A model generated the notes under the pieces. That model did no database searches, was not told where the DNA came from, and was given only the letters and a program-made list of their open reading frames with translations. 64,000 nucleotides of DNA from Isoptericola halotolerans (GTDB lineage Bacteria > Actinomycetota > Actinomycetes > Actinomycetales > Cellulomonadaceae), in contig NZ_PVTX01000005.1 in assembly GCF_003003075.1 (NCBI RefSeq), positions 186,001 through 250,000 of the forward strand. The letters are read 5' to 3'. Both the position numbers and the translations under genes were made by a program. Shown piece by piece: positions 26,565 through 36,298 of the stretch (position 1 is the first letter of the stretch; the number at the start of each line of letters is the position of its first letter).

Positions 26565-27431
26565 TCACAGGGGCACCGGCCGGACGCCGAAGGGTTCGAG
26601 CCCTGCTGCGCCCAGGTCGTGCGCCGTCAGCACGGCCACCCCGCCGTCCACGACGGCCACCGTGTGCTCCCAGTGCGCGGCCCGCGAACCGTCGGTGGTG
26701 ACCACGGTCCAGCCGTCCGGCAGCACGTCGGTCCTCGGGCCGCCGAGCGTGACCATCGGCTCCACGGCCAGGCACATCCCCGGACGCAACCGCGGCCCGC
26801 GGTCGGTGGCGGCGAAGTTGAGCACGTCGGGCGGCTGGTGCATGGCCGTTCCGATCCCGTGGCCTGTGTACTCCTCGACCAGACCGTACTCGGCCCCGAG
26901 GAGCTCGGCGGACAGCTCGACGGAGGCCTCGACGGCCACGCCGACGTCACCGACGCGCCGGCCCTCGGCGAGCGCGGCGATCCCGGCCCACATCGCGGTC
27001 CGGGTGGTCCGCACGAGGCCCTGCCCCTCCGCGTCCGCGACGCCGGGCGCGTCGTCGTCGACCGCTCCGTGCTCCCCCAGGAGGAAGGAGAGCGCGGAGT
27101 CACCGTGCCAGCCCTCCACGACCGCACCGCAGTCGACGGAGACCAGGTCGCCGGCGGCGAGCACCCGCCGGCCCGGGATGCCGTGGACGACCTCCTCGTT
27201 CACCGACGTGCAGATCGACGCCGGGAACCCGTGGTAGCCCAGGAAGGACGGCTCCGCGCCGGCCTCGGCGATCGCACCGGCGGCGACGACGTCCAGGTCG
27301 CCCGTCGTCATCCCCGGGCGAGCGGCTGCCCGCACCGCGGCGAGCGCGTCCGCCACAACCAGCCCGGCACGTCGCATGAGGCGTACCTGGTCGAGGCTCT
27401 TGAGCTCGATCCGCGGGCGCGAACGGAACAC
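26565..27431 (-). CDS. map: Methionine aminopeptidase, type I
   Basis: The 288-aa dimetal enzyme removes N-terminal methionine. Visible ligands are the His in GYHGFPASICTSVNEEVVHG, DLVSVDCGA, the HGDSAL segment, TGHGIGTAMHQPP, the glutamate in AVEPMVTLGG and the final glutamate in WEHTVAV. The start is GTG 27431 (VFRSRPRIELKS). It is about 30 residues longer than E. coli MetAP, mostly from an acidic loop after SFLLGEHG. It lies six bases after adk. Confidence 0.96.
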   Translation of the reverse strand: MFRSRPRIELKSLDQVRLMRRAGLVVADALAAVRAAARPGMTTGDLDVVAAGAIAEAGAEPSFLGYHGFPASICTSVNEEVVHGIPGRRVLAAGDLVSVDCGAVVEGWHGDSALSFLLGEHGAVDDDAPGVADAEGQGLVRTTRTAMWAGIAALAEGRRVGDVGVAVEASVELSAELLGAEYGLVEEYTGHGIGTAMHQPPDVLNFAATDRGPRLRPGMCLAVEPMVTLGGPRTDVLPDGWTVVTTDGSRAAHWEHTVAVVDGGVAVLTAHDLGAAGLEPFGVRPVPL

Positions 27432-27437
27432 GCCGGC

Positions 27438-28079
27438 TCAGCCGAGCTGCTGAGCGAGCGCGGCGACGATGCGGTCCGTGACCTCGGAGATCTCGCCGAG
27501 GCCGTCGACCTGGGCGAGGATGCCACGCTCGGCGTAGGCCGCCGTGAGCGGTGCCGTCTCCGCGTCGTAGATGTCCAGCCGACGCTCGATGGCCGCGGGG
27601 GTGTCGTCCTCCCGGCCCTCGACCTCCGCGCGCTTGGCGATGCGCTCGAGCAGCTCGTCGCGCGCCGCCGTCAGCTCGATGACGCCGTCGAGCTCCCAGC
27701 CGAGGTCACCGAGGATGGCGTCGAGCGCCTCGACCTGGTGGGCGTTGCGGGGATAGCCGTCCAGCAGGAAACCTGCGTGGACGTCGTCCTCCGCCAGCCG
27801 GTCGCGGACCATCGAGTCGGTGACCTCGTCGGGGACCAGCTCACCCTTGGCCGAGTACTCCTGCGCGAGCTTGCCCAGCTCCGTGCCGCCCGCGATGTTG
27901 GCACGGAAGATGTCTCCGGTGGAGATCGCGGGGATCTCGAAGATCTCCGCGAGGCGGGCCGCCTGGGTGCCCTTGCCGGCCCCCTGCGGGCCCATGATCA
28001 CCAGACGCGTGACGCGTCCCTCGGCGCTGGGGGCACCGTGGAGCTCGCGGCGGGTGGTCGGGGTGTTCGTCTCGGTCAA
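27438..28079 (-). CDS. adk: Adenylate kinase
   Basis: Adenylate kinase has Walker A as MGPQGAGKGTQAARL, ISTGDIFRANI and the FLLDGYPRNAHQVEAL AMP-binding segment. The lid is the short zinc-free form. The family start should be two or three residues before MGPQG, but the local codons are GTC ACG CGT CTG GTG ATC ATG. A TTG at 28079 overlaps the secY stop as TTGA and gives 213 aa with about 28 extra Thr/Arg-rich residues. GTG 28001 would begin VIMGPQ, without the normal first strand. I use the TTG; gene identity is sure, start is not. Confidence 0.88.
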   Translation of the reverse strand: MTETNTPTTRRELHGAPSAEGRVTRLVIMGPQGAGKGTQAARLAEIFEIPAISTGDIFRANIAGGTELGKLAQEYSAKGELVPDEVTDSMVRDRLAEDDVHAGFLLDGYPRNAHQVEALDAILGDLGWELDGVIELTAARDELLERIAKRAEVEGREDDTPAAIERRLDIYDAETAPLTAAYAERGILAQVDGLGEISEVTDRIVAALAQQLG

Positions 28080-29374
28080 CGGAGGAACCCTTCGTAGTGT
28101 CGCTGCTGGAGCTGGGAGTTGACCTGCTTCACGAACTCGAGGCCGACGCCGACGATGATGAGGATCGACGTGCCACCGAACGGGATGTTCGTCGTGATAC
28201 CGAGGAGGACCAGCACCAGCGTCGGGATGAGCGCGACGATGGCGAGATAGAGCGCGCCTGCCGACGTGATGCGGGTGATCACGAAGTCGAGGTACTCGGC
28301 CGTGGGCCGGCCGGCGCGGATACCGGGGATGAAGCCCCCGTACTTCTTCATGTTGTCCGCGACCTCGTCCGGGTTGAACGTGATCGACGTGTAGAAGAAC
28401 GCGAAGAAGATGATCATCAGGACGTACAGGGCGATGTACAGCGGCTGGTTCTGCTGAGCGATGTTGTTCGAGATCCAGATGACCCAGTCCGCCGTCTGGT
28501 CGCCGAACTGGGCGAGGAGAGCAGGGATGGCGAGGATCGACGCGGCGAAGATCACCGGGATGACGCCGGCCATGTTGATCTTGATCGGGATGTAGGTGCT
28601 CGTCCCGCCGTACATGCGGCGCCCCACCATGCGCTTGGCGTACTGCACGGGGATCCGGCGCTGCGACTGCTCGACGAACACGACCATGCCGATGACCAGG
28701 ATGATGACCAGGATCATGATGATGAAGTTCAGCGGGCCGTTGGCGCCGCCGGCGATCGACCACAGGGCCGTCGGGAAGCTCGCCACGATCGAGGTGAAGA
28801 TCAGCAGCGACATGCCGTTGCCGATGCCCTTCTCGGTGATGAGCTCGCCCATCCACATGACCAGGCCGGTGCCTGCCGTCATGGTCACGACCATGAGCGC
28901 CGCCGTCACGAAGCGGTCGTCGACGACCACGTCGAGGCCGCAGCCCGGGAAGAGCAGGCCGGTGCGCGCCGTCGTGATGATCGTCGTCGACTGCAGGATC
29001 GCCAGGGCGATCGTCAGGTAGCGCGTGTACTGCGTCAGCTTCGCCTGGCCCGACTGCCCCTCCTTGTGGAGCGCCTCGAAGCGAGGGATGACCACGCGCA
29101 GGAGCTGCGTGATGATGCTCGCCGTGATGTACGGCATGATGCCGAGGGCGAAGACGGACAGCTGCAGGAGCGCGCCACCACTGAAGGTGTTGACGAGGCC
29201 GAGCAGCGAGGTCTCGCTCTCGATCGTCGCCACGCACTGCTGGACGTTGGCGTAGTCGACGCCCGGCGTCGGGATGAACGACCCCACGCGGAACAACGCC
29301 ATGATGGCGATCGTGAACAGCAGCTTGCGCCGCAGGTCCGGTGTCCGGAAAGCCCGGCCGAATGCGCTGAGCAC
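28076..29374 (-). CDS. secY: Preprotein translocase subunit SecY
   Basis: The 432-aa channel protein has ten hydrophobic segments. It begins MLSAFGRAFRTPDLRRKLLF and shows FSGGALLQLSVFALGIMPYI, the plug and first lateral-gate region, and the cytoplasmic loops with RRIPVQYAKRMVGRRMYGG and FIPGIRAGRPTAEYLD. SecY, SecE and SecG form the export channel. It is separated from rplO by 342 bp, so here it probably begins a transcript with adk and map. Confidence 0.97.
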   Translation of the reverse strand: MLSAFGRAFRTPDLRRKLLFTIAIMALFRVGSFIPTPGVDYANVQQCVATIESETSLLGLVNTFSGGALLQLSVFALGIMPYITASIITQLLRVVIPRFEALHKEGQSGQAKLTQYTRYLTIALAILQSTTIITTARTGLLFPGCGLDVVVDDRFVTAALMVVTMTAGTGLVMWMGELITEKGIGNGMSLLIFTSIVASFPTALWSIAGGANGPLNFIIMILVIILVIGMVVFVEQSQRRIPVQYAKRMVGRRMYGGTSTYIPIKINMAGVIPVIFAASILAIPALLAQFGDQTADWVIWISNNIAQQNQPLYIALYVLMIIFFAFFYTSITFNPDEVADNMKKYGGFIPGIRAGRPTAEYLDFVITRITSAGALYLAIVALIPTLVLVLLGITTNIPFGGTSILIIVGVGLEFVKQVNSQLQQRHYEGFLR

Positions 29375-29716
29375 CTATCCTCCTGACCCGCCGCGGCGGG
29401 GTGTCGTGTCGCCGGAGTCCGGCGAGGTGTGGTGCGCCCCGTCGCGGCCGTGGCCGCGGCGTCGGCGCACCGACTCGGTCGTGGTCCGGCCGGGATCCCC
29501 GACGATCACCGCTCGCGTCGCGAACGTCGCGAACAGATCGGACCGTGACGGATTCTACGTGCCTCGGGAAGTGACCTGGGCCACGTGCGTCGAACGAAAG
29601 TAGCAGATCGGCCGATCTCGGTCGTTCCCCGAGGCCGTCCCGAGCCGGTCGTCACCCGTCCCGGGACAGCACGGAGGGCCGGCGGCGCACGCGCGCCACC
29701 GGCCCTCTGTCAGTTC
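29375..29716 (-). other. Intergenic region between rplO and secY
   Basis: No gene is readable in these 342 bases. They contain the rplO hairpin (29674-29707), a 14-bp perfect palindrome AGATCGGCCGATCT (29605-29618) and an isolated good -10 box TAGAAT on the minus strand (29552-29557) without a convincing -35. A secY promoter is therefore likely here but not proven. Confidence 0.5.
29674..29707 (-). terminator. Hairpin after rplO
   Basis: GAGGGCCGG (29674-29682) pairs with CCGGCCCTC (29699-29707), and GGCGC with GCGCC inside, leaving a C/A mismatch and a four-base loop. It begins 10 bases after the rplO stop and probably ends the S10-spc transcript before secY. Confidence 0.85.
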
Positions 29717-30187
29717 TCAGTCCTCCGAGACGGAGCCACCGGCCGCCAGGATCTTCTCCTTGGCGGACGCCGAGACCGCGTCGACCGCGATCTCCAGCTT
29801 CACGGTGACCTCGCCCGTGCCGAGCACCTTCACCGGCTGACCGGAGCGGACCGCGCCCTTGGCGACGAGGCCCTCGACGGTGACGGAGCCACCCTCCGGG
29901 TACAGCGCGGCGAGCTTGTCCAGGTTCACGACCTGGTACTCGACGCGGAACGGGTTCTTGAAGCCACGGAGCTTCGGCAGGCGCATGTGCAGGGGGACCT
30001 GCCCGCCCTCGAAGCCCGCGGGGACCTGGTAACGAGCCTTCGTACCCTTGGTACCGCGGCCCGCCGTCTTACCCTTCGACGCCTCACCACGACCCACACG
30101 GGTCTTGGCCTTCTTGGCGCCGGCGGCCGGACGCAGGTGGTGGACCTTCAGCGGCTGGGCCGCCTTCTTGTCGGTGCTGTCGGCCAT
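29717..30187 (-). CDS. rplO: 50S ribosomal protein L15
   Basis: The 156-aa L15 has [40 protein letters not shown] and the [18 protein letters not shown] segment, the extended basic part that threads into 23S rRNA, followed by a small globular domain. ATG 30187 is used with GAGGAGG ten bases before it; GTG 30193, overlapping the rpmD stop, is an alternative. Confidence 0.96.
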   Translation of the reverse strand: MADSTDKKAAQPLKVHHLRPAAGAKKAKTRVGRGEASKGKTAGRGTKGTKARYQVPAGFEGGQVPLHMRLPKLRGFKNPFRVEYQVVNLDKLAALYPEGGSVTVEGLVAKGAVRSGQPVKVLGTGEVTVKLEIAVDAVSASAKEKILAAGGSVSED

Positions 30188-30189
30188 GA

Positions 30190-30372
30190 TCACTCGACCT
30201 CCTCGACGGTGACGAGATGCGCCACCGTGGTGACCATGCCACGGATCTCCGGGCGGTCCTCCTTCACGGCGGTGTCGCCGATCCGCTTGAGGCCGAGGGT
30301 CCGCAGCGTGTCACGCTGGTTCTGCTTGCCGCCGATGGCGGACTTGACCTGGGTGACCTTGAGGCGAGCCAT
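30190..30372 (-). CDS. rpmD: 50S ribosomal protein L30
   Basis: The 60-aa L30 reads [20 protein letters not shown] and continues with [15 protein letters not shown], the family signature. Its ATG shares one base with the rpsE stop (TGATG) and its stop lies next to the rplO start, so all three are translationally coupled. Confidence 0.96.
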   Translation of the reverse strand: MARLKVTQVKSAIGGKQNQRDTLRTLGLKRIGDTAVKEDRPEIRGMVTTVAHLVTVEEVE

Positions 30373-31034
30373 CACGCACCCACCTTCTCGTCGGCCTTCT
30401 TCTCGCTCTTGGCGGCGAGACCGGCGGCCTGGGCCCGCAGGAGCGCGGCCGGGGCCACGTGCTCGAGCGGCAGACCACGACGCGCGGCCACGGCGGCCGG
30501 CTCCTCGAGGCCCTTGAGGGCCGCGACGGTGGCGTGGACGATGTTGATCGCGTTCGACGAACCGAGCGACTTGCTCAGCACGTCGTGGATACCGGCGCAC
30601 TCCAGCACGGCACGCACCGGACCACCGGCGATCACACCGGTACCCGGGGAGGCCGGACGCAGGAACACGACGCCGGCGGCCTCCTCACCCTGGATGGGGT
30701 GCGGGATGGTGCCCTGGATGCGCGGGACGCGGAAGAAGTTCTTCTTCGCCTCCTCGACACCCTTGGCGATCGCCGAGGGCACCTCCTTGGCCTTGCCGTA
30801 GCCGACGCCGACGGTCCCGTCGGCGTCACCCACGACGACCAGGGCGGTGAAGCTGAAGCGACGACCACCCTTGACGACCTTGGAGACGCGGTTGATCGTG
30901 ACCACGCGCTCGACGAAGGCGTTCTTGTCGTCGCGGGGGTTGTTGCGGCGGTCGTCGCGCTTGGAGCGGCGACCGTCGTTCTTGGACTCGTTGGCGCCCT
31001 GGGGGGCGCCGGTGTTGCGCTGCCCTGCAGCCAT
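30372..31034 (-). CDS. rpsE: 30S ribosomal protein S5
   Basis: S5 helps keep decoding accurate and binds near the mRNA entry. The double-stranded-RNA-binding fold shows [40 protein letters not shown] and the C-terminal domain [20 protein letters not shown]. About 40 residues of basic, Asn/Arg-rich sequence come before the fold, and a short Lys/Glu tail follows it, making 220 aa against 166 in E. coli. Confidence 0.97.
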   Translation of the reverse strand: MAAGQRNTGAPQGANESKNDGRRSKRDDRRNNPRDDKNAFVERVVTINRVSKVVKGGRRFSFTALVVVGDADGTVGVGYGKAKEVPSAIAKGVEEAKKNFFRVPRIQGTIPHPIQGEEAAGVVFLRPASPGTGVIAGGPVRAVLECAGIHDVLSKSLGSSNAINIVHATVAALKGLEEPAAVAARRGLPLEHVAPAALLRAQAAGLAAKSEKKADEKVGA

Positions 31035-31071
31035 CAGAGGATCCTCATCTTCCGTGCGAAAGTGGTCGTCA

Positions 31072-31443
31072 TCACAGCGCCAGACCGCCTTCGCGGGCGC
31101 CGTCGGCGACCGCAGCCACCCGACCGTGGTACTTGTTGCCGCCGCGGTCGAAGACCACGGCGTCGATCCCGGCGGCCTTGGCGCGCTCGGCGACGAGCTC
31201 GCCGACCTTGCGGGCCTTGGCGGTCTTGTCGTCGCCGGAGGCGCGCATGTCGGCCTCGAGCGTCGAGGCGGACGCCACGGTCTTGCCGAGCGTGTCGTCG
31301 ACGACCTGCGCCACCATGTGGCGCGAGGAGCGGGTCACGACGAGGCGGGGACGCTCCGCGGTGCCCTTGATCTTCTTGCGCAGGCGAAGGTGACGGCGCT
31401 GACGAGCGACGCTCTTGCCCTTGCCCAGAACCTTGAGAGCCAT
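31072..31443 (-). CDS. rplR: 50S ribosomal protein L18
   Basis: The 123-aa L18 binds 5S rRNA. It has a basic start with [20 protein letters not shown] and the core [17 protein letters not shown], ending [20 protein letters not shown] before the final hydrophobic residues. ATG 31443 abuts the rplF stop; a GTG one codon earlier is equally possible. Confidence 0.96.
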   Translation of the reverse strand: MALKVLGKGKSVARQRRHLRLRKKIKGTAERPRLVVTRSSRHMVAQVVDDTLGKTVASASTLEADMRASGDDKTAKARKVGELVAERAKAAGIDAVVFDRGGNKYHGRVAAVADGAREGGLAL

Positions 31444-31979
31444 CACTTACCAGCCTTTCCGACCTTGCGACGGACGACCTCGTCGGCGTAGCGCACACCC
31501 TTGCCCTTGTACGGCTCGGGCTTGCGGATCTTGCGGATGTTCGCCGAGACCTCGCCCACCTGCTGCTTGTCGATGCCGGACACCGAGAACTTCGTCGGGC
31601 TCTCCACCGCGAAGGTGATGCCATCGGGGGCGGTGACCTTCACCGGGTGCGAGAAGCCGAGGGCGAACTCGAGGTCGCTGCCCTTGGCGGTCACGCGGTA
31701 ACCGGTGCCGACGATCTCGAGCTTCTTCTCGTAGCCGTTGGTCACGCCGGTGATCATGTTGGCCAGCAGGGTGCGGGTGAGGCCGTGCAGGGCACGGGAC
31801 TCACGCTCTTCGTCGGGACGGGCGACCCTGAGGGTGCCGTCCTCCTGCTCGACCGTGATGGGGGCGGGCACCGTGTGCTCGAGGGACCCCTTGGGGCCCT
31901 TCACAGTCACGAGCGCGCCGCTGATGGTGACGTCCACGCCGGCCGGGACCGGAACGGGGAGCTTGCCGATTCGAGACAT
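31443..31979 (-). CDS. rplF: 50S ribosomal protein L6
   Basis: The 178-aa L6 consists of two similar domains. It starts [20 protein letters not shown] and has [32 protein letters not shown] and the closing [20 protein letters not shown], the signature that touches the sarcin-ricin loop region. Its start follows rpsH by 19 bp. Confidence 0.97.
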   Translation of the reverse strand: MSRIGKLPVPVPAGVDVTISGALVTVKGPKGSLEHTVPAPITVEQEDGTLRVARPDEERESRALHGLTRTLLANMITGVTNGYEKKLEIVGTGYRVTAKGSDLEFALGFSHPVKVTAPDGITFAVESPTKFSVSGIDKQQVGEVSANIRKIRKPEPYKGKGVRYADEVVRRKVGKAGK

Positions 31980-31998
31980 TGGCGTCTCTCCTTTCCGA

Positions 31999-32397
31999 TT
32001 ACCAGACGTAGGCGAGGACTTCGCCGCCCACACCCTTGTCCTGCGCCTGACGGTCAGTCAGAAGGCCGGAGGAGGTGGACAGGATGGCCACGCCGAGGCC
32101 GCCGAGGACCTTGGGCAGATTGGTGGACTTCGCGTAGACACGCAGACCAGGCTTGGACACACGGCGCACGCCGGTGAGGGCGCGCTCGCGGCTCGGGCCG
32201 TACTTGAGGTCGATGGTGAGGTTCTGCCCCACCGTCGCGTCCTCGACGGACCAGCCGGTGATGTAACCCTCGGCCTGCAGGATCTCCGCGATCCGCGACT
32301 TCAGCTTCGAGAACGGCATCGTGACCGTGTCGTGGTGCGCCGAGTTCGCGTTGCGCAGACGCGTCAGCATGTCTGCGATCGGGTCGGTCATAGTCAT
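31999..32397 (-). CDS. rpsH: 30S ribosomal protein S8
   Basis: S8 binds the central domain of 16S rRNA and, in many bacteria, represses the spc operon. The 132-aa protein has [32 protein letters not shown] and the C-terminal [20 protein letters not shown] signature. ATG 32397 is preferred to ATG 32391 because GGAG lies six bases before it. Confidence 0.97.
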   Translation of the reverse strand: MTMTDPIADMLTRLRNANSAHHDTVTMPFSKLKSRIAEILQAEGYITGWSVEDATVGQNLTIDLKYGPSRERALTGVRRVSKPGLRVYAKSTNLPKVLGGLGVAILSTSSGLLTDRQAQDKGVGGEVLAYVW

Positions 32398-32476
32398 ATC
32401 GGGCTCCAGCCCTTCCTCGCCGGGGTATCCGTGCGGTGCTCGGAGGAGCACCGCACGGACCTACGGCGTAGTTGTT

Positions 32477-32662
32477 TTACCAGCTGCTCTTGGTGACGCC
32501 GGGGAGCTCACCACGGTGGGCCATCTCCCGCAGGCAGATCCGGCACAGGCCGAACTTGCGGTAGACCGAGTGCGGACGACCGCACCGCTGGCACCGGGTG
32601 TAGGCGCGCACGGCGAACTTCGGCTTGGCGTTCGCCTTGTTGATCAGGGCCTTCTTCGCCAT
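32477..32662 (-). CDS. rpsN: 30S ribosomal protein S14, type Z
   Basis: The 61-aa S14 is the short zinc form with two CxxC pairs: [20 protein letters not shown] and the adjoining [14 protein letters not shown]. Actinobacteria often also carry a longer zinc-free S14 used under zinc starvation; none is in this window. The gene follows rplE by one base. Confidence 0.97.
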   Translation of the reverse strand: MAKKALINKANAKPKFAVRAYTRCQRCGRPHSVYRKFGLCRICLREMAHRGELPGVTKSSW

Positions 32663-32663
32663 G

Positions 32664-33236
32664 TCAGTTCTCCTTGAAGGGGAAACCGAGACGGCGCAGC
32701 AGGGAGCGGCCCTCGTCGTCGGTCGTCGCCGTGGTCACGACCGTGATGTCCATACCACGGACCCGGTCGATCTTGTCCTGGTCGATCTCGTGGAACATCG
32801 ACTGCTCCGTGAGACCGAACGTGTAGTTGCCGTGCCCGTCGAACTGCTTCGGGCTCAGACCGCGGAAGTCGCGGATTCGCGGCAACGCGACCGACAGCAG
32901 CCGGTCGAGGAACTCCCACATGCGGTCGCCGCGCAGCGTGACGTGCGCGCCGATCGGCATGCCCTCACGCAGCTTGAACTGCGCGATGGACTTCTTCGCG
33001 CGGTTGATCTGCGGCTTCTGACCGGTGATCGCGGTCAGGTCGCGGATCGCGCCCTCAATGAGCTTCGAGTCCTTGGCCGCGTCACCGACACCCATGTTGA
33101 CGACGATCTTCGTCAGACCGGCGACCTGGTGGAGGTTCGAGTGACCGAACTCCTCCTGGAGCGCGGACAGGATCTCCTCGCGGTACTTCTGCTTGAGGCG
33201 CGGCAGGGCCGGGGCCTCGACAGTCGTCTCGGTCAT
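32664..33236 (-). CDS. rplE: 50S ribosomal protein L5
   Basis: The 190-aa L5 binds 5S rRNA and forms a bridge to S13. Visible signatures are [60 protein letters not shown] and the closing [20 protein letters not shown]. An N-terminal tail of about 15 residues precedes the core. Its start shares one base with the rplX stop. Confidence 0.97.
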   Translation of the reverse strand: MTETTVEAPALPRLKQKYREEILSALQEEFGHSNLHQVAGLTKIVVNMGVGDAAKDSKLIEGAIRDLTAITGQKPQINRAKKSIAQFKLREGMPIGAHVTLRGDRMWEFLDRLLSVALPRIRDFRGLSPKQFDGHGNYTFGLTEQSMFHEIDQDKIDRVRGMDITVVTTATTDDEGRSLLRRLGFPFKEN

Positions 33237-33577
33237 CAGATGTCCTTCCCGGAACGCTTGGCGTAGCGGACGCGCACGGTACGGGTGCGACCGTCCTGCT
33301 CGACCTCCTCGAGGCGGAACCCGACGCGGGTCGGCTTCTTGGTCTCGGGGTCGACCAGCATCACGTTGGAGACGTGGATCGGCGCCTCGACGGTCTCGAT
33401 GCCACCCGTGCGGGTGCCACGCGACGTCTGGCCGGCCTTCACGTGCTTGGTCACGCGCTGGATGCCCTCGACGACGACACGGTCGCTGTCGGTGAGCACC
33501 TCGAGCACACGGCCCGTCTGGCCCTTGTCGCGACCAGAGATCACCTGGACCTGGTCGCCCTTCTTGATCTTCGCCAT
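33236..33577 (-). CDS. rplX: 50S ribosomal protein L24
   Basis: The 113-aa L24 opens [20 protein letters not shown], a KOW motif, and continues [20 protein letters not shown] and [20 protein letters not shown]. It starts 50S assembly by binding the 5' end of 23S rRNA. It begins two bases after rplN ends. Confidence 0.97.
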   Translation of the reverse strand: MAKIKKGDQVQVISGRDKGQTGRVLEVLTDSDRVVVEGIQRVTKHVKAGQTSRGTRTGGIETVEAPIHVSNVMLVDPETKKPTRVGFRLEEVEQDGRTRTVRVRYAKRSGKDI

Positions 33578-33579
33578 GG

Positions 33580-33948
33580 TCAGAGCACCTCCGGGGCCAA
33601 CGAGATGATCTTCATGAACCGCTTGTCGCGCAGCTCGCGACCCACGGGGCCGAAGATGCGCGTACCGCGCGGCTCGCCGTCGGTCTTGAGGATCACGGCG
33701 GCGTTCTCGTCGAACTTGATGTAGGAACCGTCGGGACGACGGCGCTCCTTGACGGTCCGGACGATGACGGCCTTGACCACGTCGCCCTTCTTCACGTTGC
33801 CGCCCGGGATCGCGTCCTTGACGGTGGCGACGATGGTGTCGCCGATACCGGCGTAGCGACGTCCGGACCCACCGAGAACGCGGATGCAGAGAATCTCCTT
33901 GGCACCCGTGTTGTCGGCGACCCGCAGTCGCGACTCCTGCTGGATCAT
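33580..33948 (-). CDS. rplN: 50S ribosomal protein L14
   Basis: The 122-aa L14 starts [20 protein letters not shown] and has [20 protein letters not shown], the [15 protein letters not shown] strand and the final [19 protein letters not shown]. It lies at the subunit interface. A 133-bp gap with a hairpin (33981-33998) separates it from rpsQ, the classical border between the S10 and spc operons. Confidence 0.97.
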   Translation of the reverse strand: MIQQESRLRVADNTGAKEILCIRVLGGSGRRYAGIGDTIVATVKDAIPGGNVKKGDVVKAVIVRTVKERRRPDGSYIKFDENAAVILKTDGEPRGTRIFGPVGRELRDKRFMKIISLAPEVL

Positions 33949-33980
33949 CGATTGATCTCCTGTCGTCGAGCCGGTTCTCG

Positions 33981-33998
33981 GCCCGGGCTTTCCCGGGC
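33981..33998 (-). promoter_or_regulatory. Small hairpin at the S10/spc border
   Basis: GCCCGGG (33981-33987) pairs with CCCGGGC (33992-33998) around CTTT. It lies between rpsQ and rplN, 33 bases before the rplN start. It could be a weak terminator or a processing site; no promoter is clear in the gap. Confidence 0.45.
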
Positions 33999-34081
33999 GA
34001 GCCTTGCCGAACGGATAGTTGCTGTGGTGGGGACCCGACGCATACGTGTGTCACACCGCGCCCCCACCGGGAAGGACAGTC

Positions 34082-34366
34082 TTACTTGGCCTTCTCGAGG
34101 ATCTCCACCAGTCGCCACCGCTTGGTCGCGGACAGCGGGCGGGTCTCCATGATGACGACCAGGTCGCCGATGCCGGCGCTGTTCTGCTCGTCGTGCGCCT
34201 TGACCTTGTTGGTACGGCGCATGACCTTGCCGTAGAGCGGGTGCTTCACGCGGTCCTCGACCTCGACGACGATGGTCTTGGCCATCTTGTCGCTGACGAC
34301 GTATCCGCGACGCACCTTGCGGGTTGCCCGCTCCTCGGTGGTCACCGTCTCGGTGTTCTCGCTCAT
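34082..34366 (-). CDS. rpsQ: 30S ribosomal protein S17
   Basis: The 94-aa S17 has the OB-fold signatures [20 protein letters not shown] and [20 protein letters not shown], and [17 protein letters not shown]. It binds 16S rRNA early in assembly. ATG 34366 is used because GAGTGAGG sits five bases before it; a GTG at 34381 would also fit. Confidence 0.96.
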   Translation of the reverse strand: MSENTETVTTEERATRKVRRGYVVSDKMAKTIVVEVEDRVKHPLYGKVMRRTNKVKAHDEQNSAGIGDLVVIMETRPLSATKRWRLVEILEKAK

Positions 34367-34373
34367 CAGTGCC

Positions 34374-34613
34374 TCACTCACTCACGCTCGGGGCCGTACG
34401 GATGCCGAGCTCGCGCTCGCGCAGGACCGTGTAGATCCGCGCGATGTCACGCTTGACCGCCTTGAGGCGGCCGTGCGACTCGAGCTGGCCGGTGGCGGCC
34501 TGAAAGCGCAGGTTGAAGAGCTCCTGCTTCTGCTCCTTGAGCTTCGCGACGAGGGTCTCGTCGTCGAAGCCGTCGAGGTCGGCCGGGGCAAGCCCCTGGG
34601 TACCGATAGCCAT
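34374..34613 (-). CDS. rpmC: 50S ribosomal protein L29
   Basis: The 79-aa L29 is two helices: [20 protein letters not shown] and the [20 protein letters not shown] signature, then [18 protein letters not shown]. It sits at the polypeptide exit where SRP and trigger factor dock. Its ATG shares a base with the rplP stop. Confidence 0.96.
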   Translation of the reverse strand: MAIGTQGLAPADLDGFDDETLVAKLKEQKQELFNLRFQAATGQLESHGRLKAVKRDIARIYTVLRERELGIRTAPSVSE

Positions 34614-35032
34614 CAGTTCGCACCACCTTCGCGCACCACGAAACGGCACTTCATCGGGAGCTTGTGCATCGCACGGCGCAGGGCCTCACGAGCAAGCTCC
34701 TCAGGGACTCCGGCCAGCTCGAAGACGATACGGCCGGGCTTGACGTTGGCGACCCACCACTCGGGCGAACCCTTACCGGAACCCATGCGGGTCTCGGCAG
34801 GCTTCTTGGTGAGCGGCCGGTCCGGGTAGATGTTGATCCAGACCTTGCCGCCACGCTTGATGTGGCGGGTCATCGCGATACGAGCAGCCTCGATCTGACG
34901 GTTGGTGACGTAGGCCGGCTCGAGAGCCTGGATGCCGTAGTCGCCGAACGAGATCGTGGTGCCACCCTTGGCCATGCCGGAGCGCTTCGGGTGGTGCTGC
35001 TTGCGGTGCTTGAGCCTGCGCGGGATCAGCAT
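34613..35032 (-). CDS. rplP: 50S ribosomal protein L16
   Basis: The 139-aa L16 has the basic N-terminus [40 protein letters not shown], the loop [20 protein letters not shown] and a [20 protein letters not shown] helix. It organises the A-site and peptidyl transferase region. It lies three bases after rpsC. Confidence 0.97.
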   Translation of the reverse strand: MLIPRRLKHRKQHHPKRSGMAKGGTTISFGDYGIQALEPAYVTNRQIEAARIAMTRHIKRGGKVWINIYPDRPLTKKPAETRMGSGKGSPEWWVANVKPGRIVFELAGVPEELAREALRRAMHKLPMKCRFVVREGGAN

Positions 35033-35035
35033 GAC

Positions 35036-35887
35036 TCAGGCCTCCGTTCCGGACTCGGGGGCCGCGGCCTGCTCGGCCGGGGCCGGCGCGTCGGACGCTG
35101 CGGTGCCCTCGGCAGCGGACTGCTGCTTCGGCTGCGACGGACGCTCGTTGCGGTCGTTGCGGCGCGGGCCACCACGACGCTCGGGGCCACCACGGCCACC
35201 ACGGCCCTGGCGGGGACCGGCGGCGGCCTGCTGCGCGGCGAACTCCTTCTCGGTCATGTCGCCCTTGTAGACCCAGACCTTCACGCCGATGCGGCCGAAG
35301 GTCGTGCGGGCCTCGAAGAAGCCGTAGTCGATGTTCGCGCGGAGGGTGTGCAGGGGCACGCGGCCCTCGCGGTAGAACTCCGAACGGCTCATCTCGGCGC
35401 CGCCGAGACGGCCGGCGACCTGCACGCGGATACCCTTCGCGCCGGCACGCTGCGCGGACTGGATGCCCTTGCGCATGGCACGGCGGAACGAGACACGGCT
35501 CGCCAGCTGCTCGGCGATGCCCTGCGCGACGAGCTGGGCGTCGATCTCCGCGTTCTTGACCTCGAGGATGTTCAGCTGCACCTGCTTGCCGGTGAGCTTC
35601 TCGAGCTCACCGCGGATGCGGTCGGCCTCAGCACCACGACGGCCGATGACGATGCCCGGACGCGCCGTGTGGATGTCCACGCGGACGCGGTCGCGGGTGC
35701 GCTCGATCTCGACCTTGGAGATGCCGGCCCGTTCGAGACCGGTGCTCATGAGCTTCCGGATCTCGACGTCCTCACGGACGTAGTCGCGGTACCGCTGCCC
35801 AGGCTTGGTGCTGTCGGCGAACCAGCGCGACCGGTGGTCGGTGGTGATGCCGAGGCGGTACCCGTGCGGGTGAATCTTCTGCCCCAC
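35036..35887 (-). CDS. rpsC: 30S ribosomal protein S3
   Basis: S3 lines the mRNA entry pore. The KH domain contains [20 protein letters not shown] and the C-terminal domain contains [20 protein letters not shown] and [10 protein letters not shown]. After residue 215 a 65-residue tail rich in Gly, Arg, Ala and Pro follows ([20 protein letters not shown] part), which is common in actinobacteria. GTG 35887 overlaps the rplV stop by one base. Confidence 0.97.
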   Translation of the reverse strand: MGQKIHPHGYRLGITTDHRSRWFADSTKPGQRYRDYVREDVEIRKLMSTGLERAGISKVEIERTRDRVRVDIHTARPGIVIGRRGAEADRIRGELEKLTGKQVQLNILEVKNAEIDAQLVAQGIAEQLASRVSFRRAMRKGIQSAQRAGAKGIRVQVAGRLGGAEMSRSEFYREGRVPLHTLRANIDYGFFEARTTFGRIGVKVWVYKGDMTEKEFAAQQAAAGPRQGRGGRGGPERRGGPRRNDRNERPSQPKQQSAAEGTAASDAPAPAEQAAAPESGTEA

Positions 35888-36255
35888 TATCGGGCCCCTT
35901 CCTTCTGCTCACGCGGTGCGACGACCACGGTGATGTGGCTGGTGCGCTTGAGGATCTGGCTCGCACGCCCCTGGGCCCGCGGTCGGAACCGCTTGAGAGT
36001 CGGGCCCTCGTCCACGTACACCTCGGAGACCACGTACTCGGTCTCGTCGAAGCGCTCGCTCGCGCGGTCGGCCTTGACCCGGGCATTCGCCACAGCGGAC
36101 TCGACGACCTTGCGGACCGGCTCGCTCGCGGCCTGCGGCGCGAACTTGAGCACCGCGACGGCCTCGACGGCCTGCTTGCCACGGATGAGGTCCACGACGC
36201 GCCGGGCCTTCTGGGGCGTGACACGGACGAACCGCGCCTGCGCCTTGGCTTCCAT
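35887..36255 (-). CDS. rplV: 50S ribosomal protein L22
   Basis: The 122-aa L22 has [20 protein letters not shown] and the hairpin that reaches the exit tunnel: [20 protein letters not shown] followed by [12 protein letters not shown]. The tunnel loop is intact, with no macrolide-type insertion or deletion. A TAG stop overlaps the next start. Confidence 0.97.
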   Translation of the reverse strand: MEAKAQARFVRVTPQKARRVVDLIRGKQAVEAVAVLKFAPQAASEPVRKVVESAVANARVKADRASERFDETEYVVSEVYVDEGPTLKRFRPRAQGRASQILKRTSHITVVVAPREQKEGAR

Positions 36256-36298
36256 TGCTGTCCTGCTTCCTTTTCTCAGACCGTCAGGGTCGCCCCGC

